Shown here: positions 1 through 9,630 of the stretch, piece by piece
Numbering within the stretch: position 1 is the stretch's first letter
How the letters are laid out: the number at the start of each line of letters is the position of its first letter
NCBI RefSeq assembly: GCF_004564355.1
Contig: NZ_CP038266.1
Location: 744,001 to 808,000, forward strand
DNA length: 64,000 nucleotides
DNA from: Microbacterium wangchenii
GTDB taxonomy: Bacteria > Actinomycetota > Actinomycetes > Actinomycetales > Microbacteriaceae
Direction of reading: 5' to 3'
Made by a program: the position numbers and the translations under genes
Notes under the pieces: generated by a model
What the model was told of the DNA's origin: nothing
Database searches by the model: none
Seen by the model: only the letters and a program-made list of their open reading frames with translations

Positions 1-2
1 GG

Positions 3-875
3 ACCCGCTACGAAGACCCCGAGCCGCACCTGGCCGAGATCGCGGCCCTGGACGACGCGCTCGCGACCCGGCGTATGCAGGAGCTGTACTCGGAGCCGAT
101 CAAGCCCGAGCTCGTCCGTGACCGCCTCGCCGAGATCCGCGCAGCCGGGGTCACCGTCGCCGGTGCGCTCACGCCCCAGCGGACGCAGGAGCTGTATGAG
201 ACCGTCGTCGCCGCCGGCGTCGACCTGTTCGTCATCCGCGGCACGACGGTGTCGGCTGAGCACGTCTCCAGCGGCAGCGCGCCGCTGAACCTGAAGAAGT
301 TCATCTACGACCTCGACGTGCCCGTCATCGTCGGCGGCGCCGGCACCTACACCGCCGCCCTGCACCTCATGCGCACGGGGGCCGCGGGCGTGCTGGTCGG
401 ATTCGGCGGGGGAGCGGCGTCCACCACGCGGGCGACCCTCGGCATCCACGCGCCCATGGCCACCGCCGTGGCCGATGTCGCCGGTGCCCGCCGCGACTAC
501 CTCGACGAGTCGGGCGGACGCTACGTCCACGTCATCGCCGACGGCGGCGTGGGCACCTCCGGCGACATCGTGAAGGCGCTCGCCATGGGCGCCGACGCCG
601 TCATGCTCGGTGTCGCGCTGGCGCGGGCGACGGATGCGCCGGGCCGCGGCTATCACTGGGGCCCCGAGGCGCACCACCCGCAGCTGCCGCGCGGACGCCG
701 CGTGCGCGTGGACCAGATCGGCGCGCTCGAGGAGATCCTGTACGGGCCGGCCCCCGTCTCCGACGGCACGGCCAACCTCATCGGGGCGCTGCGCAAGTCG
801 ATGGCGACCACCGGGTACTCCGACCTCAAGGAGTTCCAGCGCGTCGAGGTGGTCGTCGCCCCATACGGCTCCTGA
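3..875 (+). CDS. GuaB3 family IMP dehydrogenase-related protein, 5' end outside window
   Basis: Only the C-terminal 290 codons are present; the frame is open from base 3. The IMPDH/GMP-reductase TIM-barrel phosphate-binding motif is clear (IADGGVGTSGDIVKALAMGA, then DAVMLG), as is the VHVIADGG strand. At the loop where true IMP dehydrogenases carry the catalytic Cys, this protein reads GGGAASTTRATLG with no Cys. That, with its place just before guaA, matches the actinobacterial GuaB3 subgroup rather than GuaB itself. A purine-nucleotide oxidoreductase role is inferred; the exact reaction is not settled by the sequence. The stop codon overlaps the next start by one base (TGATG), so it is probably co-transcribed with the SURF1 gene. 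Confidence 0.88.
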   Translation, partial: TRYEDPEPHLAEIAALDDALATRRMQELYSEPIKPELVRDRLAEIRAAGVTVAGALTPQRTQELYETVVAAGVDLFVIRGTTVSAEHVSSGSAPLNLKKFIYDLDVPVIVGGAGTYTAALHLMRTGAAGVLVGFGGGAASTTRATLGIHAPMATAVADVAGARRDYLDESGGRYVHVIADGGVGTSGDIVKALAMGADAVMLGVALARATDAPGRGYHWGPEAHHPQLPRGRRVRVDQIGALEEILYGPAPVSDGTANLIGALRKSMATTGYSDLKEFQRVEVVVAPYGS

Positions 876-1735
876 TGTCCGAGGTCCCGCCCCGCGACGA
901 GCCGGTCCGCGCCGACCCGGCCGCCGAGCCCGTCGACGCGTTCCCGCCCACGCTGCGCGAAGTCATGCTGCGCCCGCAGTGGCTCGGCATGCTGGCGCTG
1001 TCGCTCGTCGTGGCGGGGGTGTTCGCGTGGCTCGGGCAGTGGCAGCTGGGCAACGCCATCGACACCTCCCCGCCGCCGCCGGGGATGACCGAGGAGGTGC
1101 GGCCGCTCGCCGACGTCGCCCAGCCCGGCGAGTACCTGCCGGAGCCGCTCGTGGGTCAGCGCGTGGAGACGGTCGGGCGGTGGATCCCCGGCGACTTCCT
1201 CGTCGTCTCCGCCCGCGTGAACGACGGCGTGGAGGGGTACTGGGTGACCGGGCAGCTGCGCCTGGCCGACACCCCCGAGCCGACGTCGGTCGCCGTCGCG
1301 GTGGGATGGGCCGCCGACCGCGCGAGTGCCGAAGCCGCCGCATCCGCGCTGTCGGAGCAAGCCGCCGCAGACCCCGAGGCGCTGGTGGAGATCAGCGGGC
1401 GCCTCATCTCCGACGAGGGCCCGGCGCTCCCGCCGCCCGGCGCCGATCCGGAGGAGATCACGCGGATGTCGCCGCCGGCGCTGCTCTCGCGGTGGCACGA
1501 CATCGAGGGTCTGTCGGTCTATCGTCCGTACGTCACCTCGTGGGAGGCGCTGGGGGGCCTGGAGGAGATCTCCTCTCCCGCCCCCGAGGAGGGCGGCGCG
1601 GTGAACTGGCTCAACCTGTTCTACGCCGCCGAGTGGGCGGTGTTCGCCGGGTTCGCCTTCTACATGTGGTACCGGCTCGCTCGTGACGCGTGGGAGAAAG
1701 AGGTCGAAGACCTCGAGGATGCCGCCGCCCCCTGA
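875..1735 (+). CDS. SURF1 family protein
   Basis: 286-residue membrane protein with the SURF1 layout: one N-terminal membrane segment (about residues 35-55, LALSLVVAGVFAWLGQWQLG), a long extracytoplasmic domain, and a second membrane segment near the C terminus (about 250-270, AEWAVFAGFAFYMWY). The W-LG-WQL motif right after the first helix is the SURF1 signature. SURF1 proteins help assemble cytochrome c oxidase, probably in heme a delivery. The ATG overlaps the guaB3 stop by one base, indicating translational coupling. An orphan oxidase subunit I lies 39 kb away in this window, but no other oxidase subunit is adjacent. Confidence 0.85.
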   Translation: MSEVPPRDEPVRADPAAEPVDAFPPTLREVMLRPQWLGMLALSLVVAGVFAWLGQWQLGNAIDTSPPPPGMTEEVRPLADVAQPGEYLPEPLVGQRVETVGRWIPGDFLVVSARVNDGVEGYWVTGQLRLADTPEPTSVAVAVGWAADRASAEAAASALSEQAAADPEALVEISGRLISDEGPALPPPGADPEEITRMSPPALLSRWHDIEGLSVYRPYVTSWEALGGLEEISSPAPEEGGAVNWLNLFYAAEWAVFAGFAFYMWYRLARDAWEKEVEDLEDAAAP

Positions 1736-1793
1736 CGCGCGCCCGAGCGCTGTGCCGCACGTGCGCTCGTCGGGGGCACACAGGTCGCCCGGG

Positions 1794-1799
1794 TAGAAT
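1794..1799 (+). promoter_or_regulatory. Probable -10 box (TAGAAT) for a leaderless mRNA
   Basis: TAGAAT ends 6 nt before the ATG at 1806 and there is no Shine-Dalgarno sequence, so transcription would start at or next to the start codon. No clear -35 box is visible. Confidence 0.5.
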
Positions 1800-1805
1800 G
1801 CCGCC

Positions 1806-2338
1806 ATGCCCGCAGCCCCCAAACTCGCCACGTTTCCGGCGATCCGCGGAGCGCTGAAGTTCTACCAGATCTGCTCGATCATCACCGGTATCGGACTGCT
1901 CCTGCTCCTGGCCGAGATGATCCTGAAGTACACGCCGCTGCACCTCGAACTGTTCGCGGGCGGTTCGGGCGGCCCGCTGTGGCTCGCGACCGTCATCGCC
2001 GGGCCCACGTGCGAGTGGTGGTCGCTGTTCCTGCCGCAGACCAACACGTGCGAGATGATCTCCACCGGCGACGGCGCGAACATCTCGCTGTTCATCCTCG
2101 TCGCGCACGGCTGGTTCTACGTCGTGTACCTCTTCGCGTGCTTCCGGCTGTGGAGCCTCATGCGCTGGCCGCTGCGCCGGTTCCTCCTCCTGGCCCTCGG
2201 CGGCGTCGTGCCGCTGCTGTCCTTCATCCTCGAGGGCAGGACCGCGAAGCAGGTGCGCACCTACCTCGATGAGCGCGAGGCGGCCGCAGCCGCCGCATCC
2301 ATCCCGGCATCCGCCGAACCCGCCCCGAAAGGCACCCG

Positions 2339-2342
<4 letters not shown>
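1806..2342 (+). CDS. DUF3817 domain integral membrane protein
   Basis: 178 residues with about three to four hydrophobic segments (near residues 18-38, 95-117 and 128-147) and a charged Ala-rich tail. The N-terminal [20 protein letters not shown] stretch is typical of the DUF3817 family, small membrane proteins of unknown function that in Actinobacteria commonly sit directly before guaA, as here. The last four bases overlap the guaA GTG start (GTGA). The start at 1806 is chosen because a good -10 box lies 6 nt upstream (leaderless start). Confidence 0.82.
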
Positions 2343-3919
<1,577 letters not shown>

Positions 3920-3926
3920 CCCCCGC

Positions 3927-5456
3927 TCATTCGATCGGGATGTCGGTGAGTCGATAGATCGTCCCCCACGCCGCCCCGCCGTCGGTCTCCAGCGTCAGGG
4001 CGTCGGCATCCGGGACGTCGGGGAACAGGGCGAGGAAGCGCAGCGTCTGCCCGCTCGACGCACCGTCGCGCGCATCGGTCTGGCCGGCCAGGCGCCACTG
4101 GATGTCTGATTCCTCCGCGCCGATCGGGTAGTCCAGCGGATACACCGCGCTCGTCCCGACCACGAGCCGGGGTGCGAACGGGTAGAGCCGCGCGTCGGTA
4201 CCCGCTCCGCGGTAGCTCCACGGCCCGGGGGAGAGGTTGGCGACCGTGCCCAGGCGGTACGCGCCGTCGTCGGTGCGCGTGGCCTCGACCACGACCGCCA
4301 GCATCCCGTCCACCCTTCGCGCCGAAGGCACCGCGATCTGGAAGGTACCGGCGGCGCCCATGTCCAGCGCCACGCCGTCGGGGCCGGGGGCGACCGGCCC
4401 GTCTTCGAACGGCGGCAGCTGCCCGTCGGCCGCGACCTCGGTCTCGCTCACCTGCGTGGTGGTGAGGGTGAGGGACACGCGTCGGTTCAGCTGCCGGTTC
4501 GCGTCGGAGTCGTTGGCGGCCACCGGCTCGCTCTCACCCCGGCCCGAGGGGCGCAGCTCGAAGTCGCCCGTCTCCAGGAGGCTGCCGAGGGCGCCGGCGA
4601 CCGCCGCGGCGCGCGCCTCCGACAGCGCCTGGTTCGACGCATCGTCGCCGACATCATCGGTGTGACCCACGATGTCGACCACGCCGGCTTCGCGGGTGCC
4701 GAGGGTCTCGACGACGCTGCCCAGGATCGTCGCGGCATCCGCGCTGAGCTCGGCCGAACCGAAGGCGAACAGCACATCGCCGCTGAGGCTGATCTGCAGC
4801 GTCTCACTCGACTGCGTGACCTGCACCGCCCCGTCCAGCTCGCGCGTGGTGCTCTCCAGCGGCACGATCGGGGCCTGGTCGATGTCGTCCAGGGCCAGGT
4901 CGTCCTCGGTCTCCGGTGGCTCGCCGTCGACGACCGGGAACGCATCGAGGTAGGCGCCGGGGAGCACGAGCCCCACCGCGGCATCCGCCTCTTCGGGAGC
5001 GGCGAAGACCCGCTGCAGCCGGACCGGCTCGGCCCTCACGCTCAGCGACCGCGTGACCACGCTGCCGATCGGGGCGCCGGCCGCATCGACGGCGGGAAGA
5101 TGGATGCTGCCCGCGGCCGGGTCGATCAACCGCAGGGCGCCGCCGGCCACCGGTACGCCGGGAACCGTCTCCAGGTCGAACCATGCACTGGGGGAGATGG
5201 ACTCCTTCCCTTCGGGAAGCTCGACCGCGGTGAGGTCGGCGGTGAGGACGAGGTGGTCATCGATCCGGACGAGGGGATGGAGCGCGACCTCGATCTCTCC
5301 GCCGGAACCGGTCACGGTGATCGTTTCGACGACCTCGTCGGTCGCGGCCGGCGCGTCGGTGGGGCCGGGGTCGGGGGCGGGCGCCGCGGTGCATCCGGTG
5401 AGCACGAGTGCCAGTGCCAGCGCCGCGCCGAATACCGATCGTTGTGCCGTGCCCAT
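3927..5456 (-). CDS. OmpA-family lipoprotein
   Basis: 509 residues. The N terminus is a lipoprotein signal peptide with a lipobox (ALVLTGCTAAP, Cys at about 22), followed by a Pro/Ala/Asp-rich linker. A central-to-C-terminal OmpA-like domain (about residues 225-335) contains FAFGSAELS, the VDIVGHTDDVG signature, an ALSEARAAAVAGAL helix and NRRVSLTL, the peptidoglycan-binding fold. The remaining 170 residues are beta-rich and unrecognised. In a Gram-positive this would be a membrane-anchored protein contacting the wall. It converges on guaA (7 bp gap) and diverges from the glycosyltransferase. The unusual feature is the long extra domain after the OmpA module. Confidence 0.85.
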   Translation of the reverse strand: MGTAQRSVFGAALALALVLTGCTAAPAPDPGPTDAPAATDEVVETITVTGSGGEIEVALHPLVRIDDHLVLTADLTAVELPEGKESISPSAWFDLETVPGVPVAGGALRLIDPAAGSIHLPAVDAAGAPIGSVVTRSLSVRAEPVRLQRVFAAPEEADAAVGLVLPGAYLDAFPVVDGEPPETEDDLALDDIDQAPIVPLESTTRELDGAVQVTQSSETLQISLSGDVLFAFGSAELSADAATILGSVVETLGTREAGVVDIVGHTDDVGDDASNQALSEARAAAVAGALGSLLETGDFELRPSGRGESEPVAANDSDANRQLNRRVSLTLTTTQVSETEVAADGQLPPFEDGPVAPGPDGVALDMGAAGTFQIAVPSARRVDGMLAVVVEATRTDDGAYRLGTVANLSPGPWSYRGAGTDARLYPFAPRLVVGTSAVYPLDYPIGAEESDIQWRLAGQTDARDGASSGQTLRFLALFPDVPDADALTLETDGGAAWGTIYRLTDIPIE

Positions 5457-5595
5457 CCTGCTGTCCCCCTGTCATCGCCGCGGCGTCCGTGCCCGCGGTG
5501 CTTCCCCCGAGCGTATCGGTGCGGACCGCGCGGTCACGCCGCGATTGACAGAGGCGTGGGCGACCCCGACCCGCCCCCTGGGAGAGGATAGGGAC

Positions 5596-6987
5596 GTGAG
5601 CGAGTTCCCCGACGCGTGGTACGTGAGCCTGTCGAGCCGGCTGATCCCCGGCCTCGACGGCGGCTACACGATCGCAGCGCTCCAGCGTGCTCGGCACATG
5701 GCCGACGCCGGCGTGGACGGGGGGCAGGGTCCCGTGCTGCTCACTGTCGACCCGGGCACGCGCTCCGATCACGACGCGCATCGTGCGGAGTTCGCGCGGA
5801 GAGGGCTGCTGGACGACCCCGCGCGGCTGCGCAACCTGTTCGACGAGGCATCCGGCCCCGCCGGCGGCGCGGCGCAGTGGCTGCGGGCCGCGGCGCATCC
5901 GGGCGAGGCCGACCCCGCGCTGGCCTACCGCGTCGTGGCCGGAGCGGACGGGACCGCGGTCCTGGAGCTGCCGGTGGTGGCGGGCGACCCCGACTGGCAC
6001 ATCAGCACGGCGCCGGTCGTGGTGCGGGAGCGCGACGGATCGATCGCGGGCGTGATCGACGGCTTCGGGGCGCTGTACCGCGCATGGCTGACACACGTCG
6101 CCGCCGGCCTGCGCGCCGCGGCGGACAAGCCGGTCGTCGTCGTGTGCGAATCACGGCAGCTCGGCGAGCTGCTCGTCGGATGGGACGACCCCGGCGTGCG
6201 CCTCGTGCACGGGATCCATACGATCCACCTCGAGCCGCCGTTCGACGCGGATGCTCCGCTGAACCCGCTGTGGTCGCGATGGTTCACGCTCGCAGAGCGC
6301 TTCGACGCCGTCCTGTGGCTCACCGCGTCGCAGCGGGACGACGTGCAGGCGCGCTTCGGGCTCTCCGACGTGCACGTGGTCGCCCCGCACGGCGTCGCGG
6401 CCGCGGCATCCGTGGTCCCGCCGGCGCAGCGGGAGGTCGGCCGCGTCGTGATGCTCGGGCGCCTCGCGCCCGGAAAGCGCGTGGACAGTGCCATCCGCGC
6501 GTTCGCCCGGGTCGTCGCGGCGGTGCCGCACGCGCGCCTGGACGTGTACGGCGAGGGGGCGGAGCGCGAGCGGCTGCAGCGCGTCATCGACGACCTCGGA
6601 CTGACGGCGCACGTCGTGCTGCGCGGAGTCACGGAGGACCCCGGCCGCGTGCTGGACGAGGCATCCGTGTACCTGCAGACCTCGGCGTTCGAGGGGCAGG
6701 GGCTGGCCCTCACCGAAGCGCTCGTGCACGGGTGCCCCGCCGTCGTGTACGACGTGCGGTACGGCCCCCGCGACCTGCTCGCCTCCGGCGGCGGCATCCT
6801 CGTGCCCGACGGCGACGAGGACGCCCTGGTCGATGCCCTCGTGCGGATGCTGACGGATGCGGCGCTGCGCGAGCGGCTCGCCGCCGAGGCGGTCGCCTCC
6901 TCCCGCGCCGTGGACCCCGCCCACGCGATGGCCGCGCTCGCCGCCGCCGTCACGGACGTGCTCGCCCGCCCCTCGCGCCGCGCCTGA
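5596..6987 (+). CDS. Glycosyltransferase family 4-like protein
   Basis: 463 residues from a GTG preceded by GGAGAGGA (5581-5588). The open frame extends 540 bases further upstream, but that part lies antisense to the OmpA gene and is low-complexity shadow. The C-terminal half is a classic GT-B glycosyltransferase 1 domain: VVMLGRLAPGKRVDSAI, LDVYGEGAERERL, a VYLQTSAFEGQGLALTEAL acceptor/donor loop with the E-x7-E type motif, and a final DALVDAL helix. It resembles poly(glycerolphosphate)/wall-polymer glucosyltransferases in having a divergent N-terminal domain with LIPGLDGGYTIAAL at the start. The substrate is unknown; a cytoplasmic or peripheral membrane role in cell-envelope glycan synthesis is inferred. 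Confidence 0.85.
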   Translation: MSEFPDAWYVSLSSRLIPGLDGGYTIAALQRARHMADAGVDGGQGPVLLTVDPGTRSDHDAHRAEFARRGLLDDPARLRNLFDEASGPAGGAAQWLRAAAHPGEADPALAYRVVAGADGTAVLELPVVAGDPDWHISTAPVVVRERDGSIAGVIDGFGALYRAWLTHVAAGLRAAADKPVVVVCESRQLGELLVGWDDPGVRLVHGIHTIHLEPPFDADAPLNPLWSRWFTLAERFDAVLWLTASQRDDVQARFGLSDVHVVAPHGVAAAASVVPPAQREVGRVVMLGRLAPGKRVDSAIRAFARVVAAVPHARLDVYGEGAERERLQRVIDDLGLTAHVVLRGVTEDPGRVLDEASVYLQTSAFEGQGLALTEALVHGCPAVVYDVRYGPRDLLASGGGILVPDGDEDALVDALVRMLTDAALRERLAAEAVASSRAVDPAHAMAALAAAVTDVLARPSRRA

Positions 6988-7004
6988 GTCCTGCCCGCCC
7001 CACG

Positions 7005-7024
7005 CCGCCGGTGGCGGATCCGCC
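7005..7024 (+). promoter_or_regulatory. Overlapping palindromes upstream of the ClpP-like pair
   Basis: CCGCC-GGT-GGCGG (7005-7017) runs into the perfect 12-bp palindrome GGCGGATCCGCC (7013-7024), about 50 bp before the first clpP-like start. The first element has the 3-nt-spaced architecture recalled for the Streptomyces PopR site. It could instead be part of a weak terminator for the glycosyltransferase gene, although no T-run follows. Confidence 0.35.
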
Positions 7025-7074
7025 CGGGGCGGATGTGGGCGACAGGGGGCGCCCGCGGGGTGAGGCTGTCGGAC

Positions 7075-7695
7075 ATGACCAACGATGCGAAGATCCCGCT
7101 GTTCGGCGCGGAAGCGCGCCGCGACCTGTACGCCCAACGGGTGCTCGTCCTGGACGGGCCCCTCGACGACGACAACGGCACGCTCCTGGCGACCCAGATG
7201 CTCGCCCTCGCCGCCGACGACGCGGCGACCGACATCGCCCTGTGGATCCACTCCCCGGGCGGCTCGGTGCCGTCGATGCTCGCGATCCGCGACGTCATGC
7301 GCCTCGTCCCCAACGACGTCGCGACGCTCGCCCTGGGTCTCGCCTGCAGTGCCGGCCAGTTCCTGCTCTCGGCCGGCACGCCGGGCAAGCGTCGCGCGCT
7401 CCCGCACGCGCGCATCCTCATGCACCAGGGCTCGGCCGGCATCGGCGGGTCCGCCGTGGAGGTCGAGGTGCAGGCCGACGACCTCCGGCACATGCGCGAC
7501 ACCGTCCTGGGTCTCATCGCCGACGACACCGGCCAGAGCCCCGAGCGCATCTTCGAGGACTCCCTGCACGACCGCTGGTACACCGCATCCGAAGCCGTCG
7601 CGTACGGCTTCATCGACGGGGTCGTGTCCGACTTCACGCAGGTCGTCCCCGGGCGCCGTCGCGTCCCCGGGCTCGGGGCGGAGGTGGCGGCATGA
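7075..7695 (+). CDS. ClpP family serine protease, catalytic triad intact
   Basis: 206 residues from the ATG at 7075; an upstream in-frame ATG at 7033 would add a Gly/Arg-rich leader unlike ClpP. The family motifs are IHSPGGSV (oxyanion loop), GLACSAGQFLLSAG with nucleophile Ser92, PHARILMHQ with His117, and EDSLHDRWYTASEAVAYGFID with Asp162. It should form, alone or with its neighbour, a ClpP-type barrel fed by a Clp ATPase in cytosolic protein quality control. It overlaps the second ClpP-like gene by 4 nt (ATGA). No clpX or trigger-factor gene is adjacent, unlike the housekeeping clpP1P2 locus, so this is likely an accessory pair comparable to Streptomyces clpP3-clpP4. Confidence 0.88.
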   Translation: MTNDAKIPLFGAEARRDLYAQRVLVLDGPLDDDNGTLLATQMLALAADDAATDIALWIHSPGGSVPSMLAIRDVMRLVPNDVATLALGLACSAGQFLLSAGTPGKRRALPHARILMHQGSAGIGGSAVEVEVQADDLRHMRDTVLGLIADDTGQSPERIFEDSLHDRWYTASEAVAYGFIDGVVSDFTQVVPGRRRVPGLGAEVAA

Positions 7696-8276
7696 GCAGC
7701 TACACGATCCCCAACGTGGTGGCGCAGCACCCGCGCGGCGAGCGCATCATGGACGTCTACTCCCACCTCCTCGCCGAACGCGTCGTCTACCTCGGCACCG
7801 GCGTGGACGCGGGGGTGGCCAACGCCCTCATCGCCCAGCTGCTGCACCTGGACGCCGACAGCCCCGAGCGCGACATCCAGCTCTACATCAACTGCGAAGG
7901 CGGCGACCCGGCGGCGATGCTCGCGGTGTACGACACGATGCAGCACGTCCGGCCCGATGTCGCCACCACGTGCGTGGGGCAGGCGGTCGGGGTGGGCGCG
8001 GTGCTGCTGGCCACCGGTGCGGCCGGCAAGCGGGCCGTGCTCCCGCACGCCCGCGTCGTGCTGCACCAGCCGGCCGGGCAGGGCCGCGGGGCCATCCCCG
8101 ACCTCATCCTCCAGGCCGACGAGCTCGTGCGCGTGCGCGGCGACGTCGAGCAGATCCTCTCGCGGCACACCGGCAAGGATCCCGCGCGCCTCCGCGCCGA
8201 CACCGACCGCGATCGCATCCTCACGGCGGCGGATGCGGTCGCCTACGGCCTCGCCGACATCGTGCTGTCGCGTTAG
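7692..8276 (+). CDS. ClpP-like protein lacking the catalytic serine
   Basis: 194 residues, normal ClpP length, starting at the ATG overlapping the stop of the preceding clpP. The fold motifs are kept: DIQLYINCEGGDPAAM, PHARVVLHQP (His125), ARLRADTDRDRILTAADAVA (Asp170) and AYGLADIVL. The nucleophile motif, normally GQAASMGA, reads GQAVGVGA, placing Gly100 where the catalytic Ser should be. It is therefore predicted to be proteolytically inactive on its own, comparable in logic to cyanobacterial/plastid ClpR, and probably a structural or regulatory partner of the active subunit encoded just upstream. It converges on the MBL-fold gene with a 4-base overlap. Confidence 0.85.
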   Translation: MSSYTIPNVVAQHPRGERIMDVYSHLLAERVVYLGTGVDAGVANALIAQLLHLDADSPERDIQLYINCEGGDPAAMLAVYDTMQHVRPDVATTCVGQAVGVGAVLLATGAAGKRAVLPHARVVLHQPAGQGRGAIPDLILQADELVRVRGDVEQILSRHTGKDPARLRADTDRDRILTAADAVAYGLADIVLSR

Positions 8277-9004
8277 GCCGCGGCGCGCGGCGGCTGGGCC
8301 GCGGCGCGCACGGCGGCCGCCGCCTCGGCGGGCGAGCCACGGAACGGCGCACCGTGGCCGGGGATCACCCACGACGCGTTCAGCGCGGCGAGCCGGTCGA
8401 GGGAGGCGAGGGCCGTCGCCGGGTCATCCGTGAACGGCGCCGGTTGCGGGCCGGTGCGTCCGGTGAGCACACTGCGGGTCGTGAGCGCATCGCCGACGAA
8501 GACCGCATCCGCGATGTCGGAGTGCACGGCGATGCTGCCGAGGGAGTGTCCGGGCAGCGCGACGATGCGGGGCGCCCCGGGAAGATCCAGCACGTCGCCG
8601 TCGCCGACCTCGACCACCTCGCGCACGTACCGGGTCCGCATCCCGCCCTTGCGCAGGCTGTAGGCGAAGAAGCCCAGGGTCGGCCCGAGGCGGAGCGGGC
8701 CGAGGGTGAGCTTCGGCTTGTCGCCGCCCCGCGCGCGCTCGGCATCGGCGGCGTGCACGTACACCGGGACGCCGGAGTCGCGCCGCAGCCGCTCGGCGAA
8801 GCCGAGGTGGTCGCTGTCGCCGTGGGTGAGGACCACCCCGCGCACGTCGGCGACGGTGCGCCCGAGTGCGCGCAGCTCGTGCTGGAGGTCGCGCCGGTGC
8901 CCGGGCAGGCCGGCGTCGATGACGGTGACGCCGTCGGGGGTGTCGATCAGATGCACGGCGACGATGTCGTTGCCGATGCGGGAGAGGTGGGGCGCGAGTC
9001 GCAT
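8273..9004 (-). CDS. MBL fold metallo-hydrolase
   Basis: 243 residues from the ATG at 9004 (MRLAPHLSRIGNDIVAVHLI); codons further upstream run through the putative operator and are rejected. The metallo-beta-lactamase motif is LTHGDSDHLGFAERL (H-x-D-x-D-H with the first His in LTHG), with a later LPGHSLGSIAVH His and GDAL metal ligand, and a C-terminal WVIPGHGAPF His. The family hydrolyses diverse substrates with one or two bound metals; the substrate here is unknown. It is divergently transcribed from a TetR regulator across a 77-bp region with inverted repeats, so it is the likely target of that regulator. Confidence 0.85.
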   Translation of the reverse strand: MRLAPHLSRIGNDIVAVHLIDTPDGVTVIDAGLPGHRRDLQHELRALGRTVADVRGVVLTHGDSDHLGFAERLRRDSGVPVYVHAADAERARGGDKPKLTLGPLRLGPTLGFFAYSLRKGGMRTRYVREVVEVGDGDVLDLPGAPRIVALPGHSLGSIAVHSDIADAVFVGDALTTRSVLTGRTGPQPAPFTDDPATALASLDRLAALNASWVIPGHGAPFRGSPAEAAAAVRAAAQPPRAAA

Positions 9005-9026
9005 GATCCGTCCGATCCGGGGTTTG

Positions 9027-9069
9027 ATGGCTATGCGGTGTAGCCATGATAGCTTATATCCATAGCCAT
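9027..9069. promoter_or_regulatory. Candidate TetR operator region
   Basis: ATGGCTA-TGCGGTG-TAGCCAT (9027-9047) is a perfect inverted repeat with 7-bp arms, and a third TAGCCATGA copy lies at 9063-9071. A TATAAG -10 box for the MBL gene is on the minus strand at 9058-9053, so the palindrome sits at its likely transcription start. The AT-rich centre stands out from the surrounding 70% G+C. Confidence 0.55.
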
Positions 9070-9081
9070 GAGGAGGGGCCG

Positions 9082-9630
9082 ATGCCGACACCGGAACGCA
9101 CATCGCTCGAGGAGATCGTCGCCGCCGCCCGCGAACTGCTGGAGACGGGCGGCCCTACGCGCGTGACGATGCAGGCCGTGGCGGCGCGCGTGGGCGTGCG
9201 CGCACCCTCCCTGTACAAGCGCGTGCGGGATCGTGACGCGCTGCTGACGCTGGTGGCGAGCGCCTCGGCCGACGACCTCAGCCGGCGGCTCACCGCATCC
9301 GACAGGTCCCTGCACGCCCTGGCGCTGGCGTACCGGGCGTTCGCGACGGAGCATCCGGAGGGGTTCCGCCTCTTCCTCACGCCGATGGCCGCCGGCCCGG
9401 CGGTCGACGCGGTGGGCGAGGCGGTCGTGCGGGCGGCGGCCGGTGCCGTGGGCGAGCAGCACGCACTGGAGGCGGCGCGGCTCGTCACGGCATGGGCGAC
9501 CGGATTCCTGACGATGGAGCTGGCCGGCGCATTCCGCATGGGCGGAGACCTCGACGCCGCATTCGCGTATGGCCTCGACCGGATCCTCGCCGGCCTGGGG
9601 ACGGTGCCGGATCAGGCCCAGGGGTCGTAG
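9082..9630 (+). CDS. TetR/AcrR family transcriptional regulator
   Basis: 182 residues from the ATG preceded by AGGAGGGG (9071-9078). An upstream in-frame ATG at 9046 lies inside the putative operator and lacks a ribosome site. The N-terminal helix-turn-helix is EEIVAAARELLETGGPTRVT followed by MQAVAARVGVRAPSLYKRV (about residues 6-50). The C-terminal half is an alpha-helical ligand-binding domain of the TetR_C_33/WHG type (HALALAYRAFATEHPEGFRL). Likely represses itself and the divergent MBL hydrolase. Its last 19 bases overlap the end of the convergent polymerase gene. Confidence 0.9.
   Translation: MPTPERTSLEEIVAAARELLETGGPTRVTMQAVAARVGVRAPSLYKRVRDRDALLTLVASASADDLSRRLTASDRSLHALALAYRAFATEHPEGFRLFLTPMAAGPAVDAVGEAVVRAAAGAVGEQHALEAARLVTAWATGFLTMELAGAFRMGGDLDAAFAYGLDRILAGLGTVPDQAQGS

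Noticed and set aside
1744..1769. CGAGCGC/GCGCTCG hairpin after the SURF1 gene as terminator
   Set aside because: Short arms, 12-nt loop and no T-run; cannot be told from chance in GC-rich DNA.
5053..5595. Long N-terminal extension of the glycosyltransferase
   Set aside because: It is antisense to the OmpA lipoprotein gene; a GTG with a good ribosome site at 5596 gives a normal GT-B protein.
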